From Lachnospiraceae bacterium (GTDB lineage Bacteria > Bacillota > Clostridia > Lachnospirales > Lachnospiraceae), in assembly GCA_016282745.1 (NCBI GenBank), contig JAEELL010000132.1, positions 1 through 41,950 on the forward strand: 41,950 nt of DNA, given 5' to 3'. Shown piece after piece: positions 36,375 through 41,950 of the stretch; positions within the stretch are counted from its first letter, which is position 1; each line of letters opens with the position of its first letter. A program made the translations under genes and the position numbers. The notes under the pieces were generated by a model, which searched no databases, was not told the DNA's origin, and was given only the letters and a program-made list of their open reading frames with translations.

Positions 36375-37603
36375 TATAATTCAACTCCATTCTGCTTAAG
36401 TAATTCTCTTGCAGATTCAACCGAATCCACACCTGTTTTATTTTTGATTGGCGCAAATTCGTAACTTCTGTCAACTTCAAAAGCAAGACAGTCATCCATC
36501 ATATGAATCATATCTAATACCAATGTTTCAAACTTGTATCCGTTCGGCTCTTCCGGTGAAACCTTCTCACCTTCATCATTGATATATGGAATCTTTTTCT
36601 CAACGATATGAACTACAAGCTGATTGTTCATAATATCTTCAAGCTTATCAAATCTGAAAAGATAATTGAGAATAACTCCGTCCTTGTAAACAAGGTCACC
36701 CTTTTCATTTCTCTCATATCTCATCTCTTCACTGAGTTCATAATATTCAACGATAGAAGGCTTTCCATCTTCATAGCAGAGTACTCCAACCTTCTCTTCC
36801 GGTGAAACCTTAGAAACAACTTTTGATCCACTTGGCATACCTGAATCAATAGTTGCACCTACAAAAACAGGATCAGCAATTCTCTGACATACATTGTCTA
36901 CAGCAAATACGTTAATCCATTCAACGCCTGCCTTCTTTGCTTTCTCACCGATGCCACTCTTCATAAGAGAAATAAACCAACCACCGTTTCCGTTTGGAGA
37001 AGTTGCAACTCTTCCTTTCTCTTCAAGGTAAATCTTGCCGTTGTAATCACATGCAGGAGCCATCTCCTGAACAAAAAATTCAACATACTTCTTGTCATAT
37101 CCGAAATAATTCATTTTCTCGAAGAAATCTATAGTATCATCATTATTCTTTTCACTAGTCATAATGTAGAGAGGAATCCACGCTCCACTCTTTTCAACAA
37201 CATCCAAAAGATTTCTGACAATTCTCTCAAAAATATAAACGTCTTTTGTAATTCCTATATTATACATGCCCTTTGGCTTATCAGATCCAAGTCTTGTACC
37301 CTGACCACCTGCAAGAAGAAGTGCTGCTACTTTTCCTTTTTTGATAGCATCAAGACCAATACTCTCAAAATGTTCTTTATTAGCCTTTGCATCTTCAATA
37401 CTTACACACTTAGTAATTGGAGAAATAACACCTTTTTTACCAAGTTCATCCTTGTCTCTAAGTAAATCAAGAAGACCATAATCTATTGCAGAAAGCTGCT
37501 CTAAGAACTGCTCCTTTTCGCTCTCCTTTAGTTCATCATAAAACCTCAATAAGTGAGTCTGTTCCTCATTCTCAAGTATTTTCTTAACATCCTCTAAAGT
37601 CAT
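36374..37603 (-). CDS. UDPGP-type UDP-sugar pyrophosphorylase
   Basis: A 409-residue nucleotidyltransferase of the eukaryote-type UDPGP family (PF01704). The nucleotide-binding motif LLLAGGQGTRLGSDKPKGMY is clear (about residues 95-114), and later PNGNGGWFISL, NVFAVDNVCQR and PNGYKFETLVLD are typical of the UDP-N-acetylglucosamine pyrophosphorylase branch. It should make UDP-GlcNAc or a related UDP-sugar from UTP and sugar-1-phosphate; which sugar cannot be decided here. The start has AGGAGG upstream. The gene overlaps argS by one base, a pairing with no obvious functional reason. Confidence 0.9.
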   Translation of the reverse strand: MTLEDVKKILENEEQTHLLRFYDELKESEKEQFLEQLSAIDYGLLDLLRDKDELGKKGVISPITKCVSIEDAKANKEHFESIGLDAIKKGKVAALLLAGGQGTRLGSDKPKGMYNIGITKDVYIFERIVRNLLDVVEKSGAWIPLYIMTSEKNNDDTIDFFEKMNYFGYDKKYVEFFVQEMAPACDYNGKIYLEEKGRVATSPNGNGGWFISLMKSGIGEKAKKAGVEWINVFAVDNVCQRIADPVFVGATIDSGMPSGSKVVSKVSPEEKVGVLCYEDGKPSIVEYYELSEEMRYERNEKGDLVYKDGVILNYLFRFDKLEDIMNNQLVVHIVEKKIPYINDEGEKVSPEEPNGYKFETLVLDMIHMMDDCLAFEVDRSYEFAPIKNKTGVDSVESARELLKQNGVEL

Positions 37604-37814
37604 ATATAAATCCTCCTGCTATTTTTAGCCTCAGTGGGCTCATTCTTCATTCGTTACATGACAAAATTATAATATCCGTCTATTATAAAAAAGTTCATAT
37701 AGAATAGAATAGTTGATTTTGTAATATCTTGCAAGAATTATTTGCAAATTCGTGCCAAAACTATTGCCATACTAATTACATATACTTATTTCATATATTT
37801 ATTCAAATACTTAT

Positions 37815-38330
37815 TTACAGATGTTTTTCAATTTCTGCACTGTAATACTTCAACGTAACCTTATCAAAGCACACCCACTCTATCAAATCAAAAATGTCCC
37901 GTTTATCTTTCACATATTCAAACACTGCATCCACTGCCACTTCAGTCGCTTTGTCTATTGGATACCCAAAAACTCCCGTAGAAATTGATGGAAAGGCAAT
38001 CCTTCTGACACCATTCTTTTCTGCGAGTTTCAATGACTCTACATAACACGACTTCAATAATTCTGCCTCACTGTCATTACCACCATGCCATCTAGGGCCA
38101 ACCGTATGTATAACATAATCACATGGAAGCTTATACCCTTTTGTTATCTTTGCCTCTCCAATCCTGCAACCGCCTAGAGTCTTGCACTCTTTGAGTAACT
38201 CATATCCCGCAGCAAAGTGTATTGCTCCGTCAACACCTCCACCGCCAAGAAGAGATTCATTCGCCGCATTTACTATTGCTTCAACATCCTGCTGTTTTGT
38301 AATATCTCCTAAAATAGCTTTAATTTCCAT
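37815..38330 (-). CDS. Macro-domain protein, probable O-acetyl-ADP-ribose deacetylase
   Basis: A 171-residue single macro domain. ADP-ribose-binding motifs are complete: AIVNAANESLLGGGGVDGAI near the N-terminus and ISTGVFGYPIDKA near residue 125, which is the YmdB/MacroD-like layout. Such enzymes remove acetyl from O-acetyl-ADP-ribose or mono-ADP-ribose from proteins or nucleic acid. I choose the ATG at 38328-38330 because AGGAGG lies upstream; the longer reading overlaps the cyclase gene. It follows the cyclase-family gene by 65 bp. No ADP-ribosyltransferase toxin is seen nearby. Confidence 0.93.
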   Translation of the reverse strand: MEIKAILGDITKQQDVEAIVNAANESLLGGGGVDGAIHFAAGYELLKECKTLGGCRIGEAKITKGYKLPCDYVIHTVGPRWHGGNDSEAELLKSCYVESLKLAEKNGVRRIAFPSISTGVFGYPIDKATEVAVDAVFEYVKDKRDIFDLIEWVCFDKVTLKYYSAEIEKHL

Positions 38331-38395
38331 TTGTATTTTTCCTCCTTGTTTTTGTAATTTTTTATTTTTCATTCTATAATTTAGTTTATATTTTT

Positions 38396-38989
38396 TCATT
38401 CCTTTATAAGTAATGCTCTGCATGGTGCACCATCTGTTTCTCCCAAATTGATAGGTGCTGCGTTCAGTAAATACACTCCTTCTGAAATATCATTAAGCAC
38501 AATACCTTCTAATAAAACTATATTAGCTCCAAGCATAATTAAATGAACTTCTTTTGGAGCCTCTTCAGGGCCAACGGTTTGAGACTCATTACCAAACAAC
38601 TTTATTTCGTTTTCAGCAAATACATATGCTGCCTCCTCGGTAACTACTGCCTCACCCTTTACCAAAATCCTTTCGGCTGCCCTTTCATCTGATAATTTAG
38701 CTTTTTCTAAAATCTTCTTTGCATCCTCTGCTTTTATCTTTCCAGCAAACTCAGTCACAAAAGCATACCCAACAAAATGATCAAGTGATATCTCATCTAT
38801 CGCCTTACCGGCATCATAAAAATGCCTTGGTGCATCCACATGAGTACCATTGTGTGCACACATACTAAACTCTGTAAGATTACATACGTCACCTTCACTG
38901 ATATTCATTATTCTGTTACTCTTAGGACTTGGATCTCCAGGAAAAACTTTGCTTGAAAAAACTTCCTGTGATATATCATATATTTGCAT
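38396..38989 (-). CDS. Cyclase-family (kynurenine formamidase-like) hydrolase
   Basis: A 197-residue metal-dependent hydrolase of the cyclase family (PF04199). The metal site is HNGTHVDAPRHF (about residues 46-57), the family's HxGTHxDxPxHF signature. IYDISQEVFSSKVFPGDPSP at the N-terminus is also typical. Members include arylformamidase and polyketide-type cyclases, but there is no tryptophan-degradation gene nearby, so the substrate is unknown. The ATG has AGAGGA upstream. The macro-domain gene follows. Confidence 0.9.
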   Translation of the reverse strand: MQIYDISQEVFSSKVFPGDPSPKSNRIMNISEGDVCNLTEFSMCAHNGTHVDAPRHFYDAGKAIDEISLDHFVGYAFVTEFAGKIKAEDAKKILEKAKLSDERAAERILVKGEAVVTEEAAYVFAENEIKLFGNESQTVGPEEAPKEVHLIMLGANIVLLEGIVLNDISEGVYLLNAAPINLGETDGAPCRALLIKE

Positions 38990-39080
38990 ATTTTTTCCTC
39001 TCTATTCTTTTTATTCTTTATATTTTTACTTGCAATATTATCAATTCTTTTTTTGTATGTATCAAGAGCAATTCTCTTGG

Positions 39081-39521
39081 TTATAATGTACCTTTTTTTA
39101 ATCCGACAATCCAGTCAATCGCTGTACCACATCCATATAAAATATCATGATGACTAAAACATATAAGATAAGAACAACTCAAATCAGTTATATAAAACTC
39201 AAATCCACTTGTTTCTGACAGTAAAAAATATAAATCATTTCCATTTTTGATTTTATACATATTTATCTCATCAAATTCGTTAAAGAATAAAATGCAATCA
39301 TTGTCAGAAACAAATTCCTTTATATATGACCAACCATCCTTATCAGATATTGAATCATAATGACTTAATTTTTCCCACAACCATAATCCTTTTTTCTTTT
39401 CATCTGCATATAATTCCGATATTATCTTTCGTATTTTTAAACATATACTATTTTCAATCTCTTCTATTTCTATTGGATTATTCTCGACCAATTCGTTAAT
39501 CTCTCTTTTTATCATAGACAT
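39081..39521 (-). CDS. Unknown 146-residue protein, DUF6756-like
   Basis: A small soluble, acidic protein. The central LWLWEKLSHYDS, then DCILFFNEFDEINMYKI and the end GFEFYITDLSCSYLICFSHH resemble small proteins of the DUF6756/Imm-like type that often sit in variable loci; this match is from memory and weak. The ATG has only a poor ribosome site (AGAAAG), which is itself formed by the last unit of a 7-bp tandem repeat that fills the space up to the kinase gene. That layout could allow expression to vary with repeat number. No membrane segment or signal peptide is seen. Confidence 0.6.
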   Translation of the reverse strand: MSMIKREINELVENNPIEIEEIENSICLKIRKIISELYADEKKKGLWLWEKLSHYDSISDKDGWSYIKEFVSDNDCILFFNEFDEINMYKIKNGNDLYFLLSETSGFEFYITDLSCSYLICFSHHDILYGCGTAIDWIVGLKKGTL

Positions 39522-39526
39522 AATAC

Positions 39527-39589
39527 TTTCTAATTTCTAATTTCTAATTTCTAATTTCTAATTTCTACTTTCTAATTCCTATTTCCTAT
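39527..39589. repeat. 7-bp tandem repeat (TTTCTAA), nine units
   Basis: Nine head-to-tail units on the plus strand, the first five perfect TTTCTAA, then TTTCTAC, TTTCTAA, TTCCTAT and TTCCTAT. It lies 6 bp upstream of the start codon at 39521 and between that gene and the kinase stop. Confidence 0.95.
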
Positions 39590-39612
39590 TTTTTAATTTC
39601 CACTTTTTAATA

Positions 39613-40422
39613 TCACGCAAAACTAATCATCATCTCGATTATATTCTGAAACCTGTTCTTTGGACTTTTTTGTGTAGCTTTTATAATTGTTTTTCTATAT
39701 TTTCTATCAAACACAATTAAATATCTGATTTTTTTTAATGCACTAATATTTCCGATTTTCGTTTCAAGATTAGCCAAATAATAAAGAAGAATTCCCATGG
39801 AATATATGTCCGTTCTAATATCCGTGTTATAAAGCCCATTTCCAAATCTGTCGCCAAACTGTTCCGGCGCCGCATATTTAGGACTTCCAACAGCGAATGT
39901 ATCCGCCGCAGTATCTCTATTAAATCTCTTTGCATTCCCAAAATCAATAAGTTTAATTTTATTTTTTTCCATCAAAATTATATTTTCAGGTTTCAAATCC
40001 CTATAAACTATAGGCGGTTCTAATGAATGAAGATAATAAAGTGCAGACATTATTTGCATCGCAATTTTCTTGATATCTTTTCTTCTCAATCTTCCGGTCT
40101 CAACTGCTTCCTTTAAAGTTATTCCCTCCACAAATTCCATTACAAGATAAAATAGTTCATTGTCATATATAACGTCATATACTTTTGGCAATCCCGGATG
40201 TGTAACATATTTCAATATATTCAATTCCCGTTCAACATCTTTCATGAGCCTTTGTTTATTCAAATTATCTGAAGAACGAAAACTCTTAAGAGCAACTATT
40301 TTTCCTGTTTTTATATCTTTTGCTTTATACACACAAGCATTACCGCCCTCACCTATCATTTCTAGGATATCATATCTATTGCAGATTGTATTGCCAATTT
40401 TCAATTCAAGATCATTATCCAT
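39613..40422 (-). CDS. Soluble Ser/Thr protein kinase (Hanks type)
   Basis: A 269-residue kinase domain without a membrane helix or PASTA repeats, so it is not the usual PrkC/PknB. The Gly-loop is IGEGGNACVYKA, the ATP Lys is in IVALKSF, the catalytic loop is IVYRDLKPENIILM (Tyr instead of the His of HRD), then LIDFGNAKRF for DFG and KYAAPEQFG for APE. All catalytic residues are kept, so it should be active. I choose the ATG at 40420-40422 (MDNDLELKIG), which has AGGAG at good spacing; the reading could start 12 codons earlier. The small unknown gene follows on the same strand after the 7-bp repeat. Confidence 0.9.
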   Translation of the reverse strand: MDNDLELKIGNTICNRYDILEMIGEGGNACVYKAKDIKTGKIVALKSFRSSDNLNKQRLMKDVERELNILKYVTHPGLPKVYDVIYDNELFYLVMEFVEGITLKEAVETGRLRRKDIKKIAMQIMSALYYLHSLEPPIVYRDLKPENIILMEKNKIKLIDFGNAKRFNRDTAADTFAVGSPKYAAPEQFGDRFGNGLYNTDIRTDIYSMGILLYYLANLETKIGNISALKKIRYLIVFDRKYRKTIIKATQKSPKNRFQNIIEMMISFA

Positions 40423-40652
40423 TCCACCATCTCCTAGTTTTTTATACTTTGTACTCATTCACCCATTTGAAAATCTTTTAACTTTCAAACTATTTCATTT
40501 TTTAATTATTAGTCTAGTTTACTATATGTTAATTTACATTTTTGCATCTATATTGTTACTCCATTGGATTGTTAACTGTAGTTTCTTACTCCGTAAATTA
40601 TATGTTGAATATTTTTTGAAATGTTGAAATTCCAATCGTCATAGTAATGTTG

Positions 40653-41477
40653 CTATACTAACAAATATTTTTCTGTCAACTCTTTTATAATATTCATATT
40701 TATTACAGTTTCCGATGATTCAAATGTCAAAATCAAATTTTCACCTGGATATATGTAATTTTTTTCATATAAATCTATTTTTTTAACAGCTGATCTCGCA
40801 TATTCAGGGTTATCCATCATTCCCTCGTGCTCCCAATATATCTCCTTTCCCGTTTTTGGTGATAAAAAAGTAAAATCAGGATATATAATTCCGTATGGTT
40901 CTAGTTTTAAAGGGCATTCATACTTATATAAAATTCCCATTGAATCAAAATAATCTGCCATTATTTTTTCTGATTTAGATCGAACAATTTTGCCGTTGTT
41001 AGTATAAACAACCGGTACATTACTGTTATATTGTTTTGGTATATACTGTTTTTCTAACCATTGCTGTAACCGTTGTTCATATAATTTTTCAACTGGCTCA
41101 ATCAATATTTTTCTTCCAACATGTTGATTCAAATAAATTTTTGCAATCTCATCATCTTCAAAATCATTAAGAATACTATTAATTTGCTTTAATCGTTTTT
41201 CTACACATTTCAGTATTTTTTGATCATAAGATTTTTGGGCAAGTCGCTTTGCAAGATTAATATCTTTTTTCGCTATATATTTTCCATTGCTTGAATTCTT
41301 TTCACGATGATAATATTGTACATTATTATTGTTTTTTATAATTCTAAGACAACCTTGTGGTGCATGTTTAAGTCTCTCAACGACCATTTTTCTAATTGCA
41401 CTTAATCTTTTCTCTTCCTCTACAATATCTTGTTTTAGTATAATAATATCTCCTCCATTTCTAAAATAACTAATCAC
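40653..41477 (-). CDS. PD-(D/E)XK-like protein of unknown function, unusual start
   Basis: A protein of up to 274 residues. The N-terminal half is a Lys/Glu-rich helical region with KHAPQGCLRIIKNNNNVQYY and LAKRLAQKSYDQKILK; the C-terminal part has VRSKSEKIMADYFDS, YPDFTFLSPKTGKEIYWEHEG, which resembles the core of PD-(D/E)XK nucleases with His where Lys is usual. Nuclease activity is a guess. The frame opens at GTG (41475-41477) without a ribosome site. A perfect GGAGGAG lies 11 codons further in, in front of ATT ATT ATA codons, and no ATG, GTG or TTG follows it at proper spacing. The true start may be a rare ATA or ATT, or the start codon has mutated. Confidence 0.7.
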   Translation of the reverse strand: MISYFRNGGDIIILKQDIVEEEKRLSAIRKMVVERLKHAPQGCLRIIKNNNNVQYYHREKNSSNGKYIAKKDINLAKRLAQKSYDQKILKCVEKRLKQINSILNDFEDDEIAKIYLNQHVGRKILIEPVEKLYEQRLQQWLEKQYIPKQYNSNVPVVYTNNGKIVRSKSEKIMADYFDSMGILYKYECPLKLEPYGIIYPDFTFLSPKTGKEIYWEHEGMMDNPEYARSAVKKIDLYEKNYIYPGENLILTFESSETVINMNIIKELTEKYLLV

Positions 41478-41548
41478 TTCAATTTAACATTTCAACATCA
41501 ATCTCAACATGCTATAATAAATAAATTTCTCTTCCTTTGTAGTACAGT

Positions 41549-41950
41549 TCAATTCACTACAGACTATATTGTTATTTTCTTTTTTTCGTCTGCTCACAAA
41601 TTTCATTCACCTCAGATGATTTTAATATTTTCTTTGTTTTCGTATGTTATCATGTTTCATTCATATCAGATGATTATGGCATTTTATTTGTTTTCGTATG
41701 TTCTCATGTTTCATTCATATCAGATGATTTTGGCATTTTATTTGTTTTCGTATGTTCTCATGCTTTATTCCCATCAGATGATTTTGGCATTTTATTTGTT
41801 TTCGTATGTTCTCATGCTTTATTCCCTACAGATGATTTTGGCATTTTATTTGTTTTCGTATGTTCTCATGCTTTATTCCCTACAGATGATTTTGGCATTT
41901 TATTTGTTTTCGTATGTTCTCATGCTTTATTCCCTACAGATGATTTTGGC
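41549..41950. repeat. 54-bp tandem repeat array running off the window
   Basis: Seven units repeat exactly every 54 bp: each holds CAGATGATT with its ATG at 41616, 41670, 41724, 41778, 41832, 41886 and 41940. The core (ATGATTTTGGCATTTTATTTG and CGTATGTTCTCATG) is nearly constant; the stretch just before CAG varies. A degenerate eighth copy, one base shorter, lies upstream from about 41549. The period is a multiple of three, and the plus frame stays open through all units (18-residue hydrophobic repeat). No ribosome site precedes it. The array is most likely non-coding, but an open frame leaving the window cannot be excluded. Confidence 0.93.

Noticed and set aside
37604-37814. T-box or riboswitch before the pyrophosphorylase-argS operon
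   Set aside because: Only a short AGCC/GGCT hairpin and AT-rich DNA are seen; no T-box consensus is present.
41590-41950. CRISPR array
   Set aside because: The whole 54-bp unit is conserved, with no unique spacers, and no cas gene is near; it is a minisatellite-type array.

Overview
The window looks like chromosomal DNA of a low-GC Gram-positive anaerobe of the class Clostridia, most likely a Lachnospiraceae-type organism. This rests on several observations: AT-rich DNA with AGGAGG-type ribosome binding sites, TTGACA/TATAAT-type promoters, the ispF-cysS-mrnC-rlmB gene order, an RsgI-like protein, two giant BspA-type leucine-rich repeat surface proteins with basic C-terminal fibronectin-like domains, and many CPBP, PAP2, ABC and DUF2156 proteins typical of gut Firmicutes. 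The species cannot be named from the sequence alone. Almost all genes are on the minus strand; the exceptions are a radical SAM gene, a PAP2 gene and a small membrane protein gene.

Layout. 1-5.6 kb: two sigma-factor/membrane-protein modules on the minus strand (ECF-like sigma + membrane-anchored beta-propeller protein; ECF-like sigma + RsgI-like protein with an acidic tail) around one plus-strand radical SAM gene. 5.6-6.6 kb: a gene-poor stretch with several terminators and perhaps a decayed gene. 6.6-8.2 kb: ilvN-ilvC (branched-chain amino acid synthesis) behind a clear sigma-A promoter. 8.3-17.9 kb: two tandem paralogous secreted LRR proteins. 18.0-23.8 kb: tRNA-Thr, then a housekeeping cluster (rlmB, mrnC, cysS, a GNAT acetyltransferase, a DUF2156 protein, ispF), then tRNA-Met and tRNA-Val. 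23.9-26.1 kb: tex, broken by a single-base frameshift. 26.3-29.8 kb: PAP2-family protein, glycosyltransferase, CPBP protease, and a small membrane protein with a long, possibly structured leader. 29.9-34.1 kb: a MarR regulator with a heterodimeric ABC exporter whose two ATP sites are asymmetric. 34.1-37.6 kb: GC-rich 59-bp tandem repeats, argS and a UDP-sugar pyrophosphorylase. 37.8-41.5 kb: macro-domain protein, cyclase-family hydrolase, a small unknown protein, a soluble Ser/Thr kinase and a PD-(D/E)XK-like protein. From about 41.55 kb to the window end there is a 54-bp tandem repeat array that runs off the edge.

I see no CRISPR array, prophage, complete insertion sequence or proven new defence system. 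The most interesting signals are the sigma/beta-propeller pair, the three related hairpin elements resembling solo IS200/IS605-type ends, the several different tandem repeats (7, 18, 54 and 59 bp) in intergenic DNA, the structured leader before the small membrane protein, and a gene at 40.65-41.48 kb whose best ribosome binding site faces ATT/ATA codons instead of ATG.
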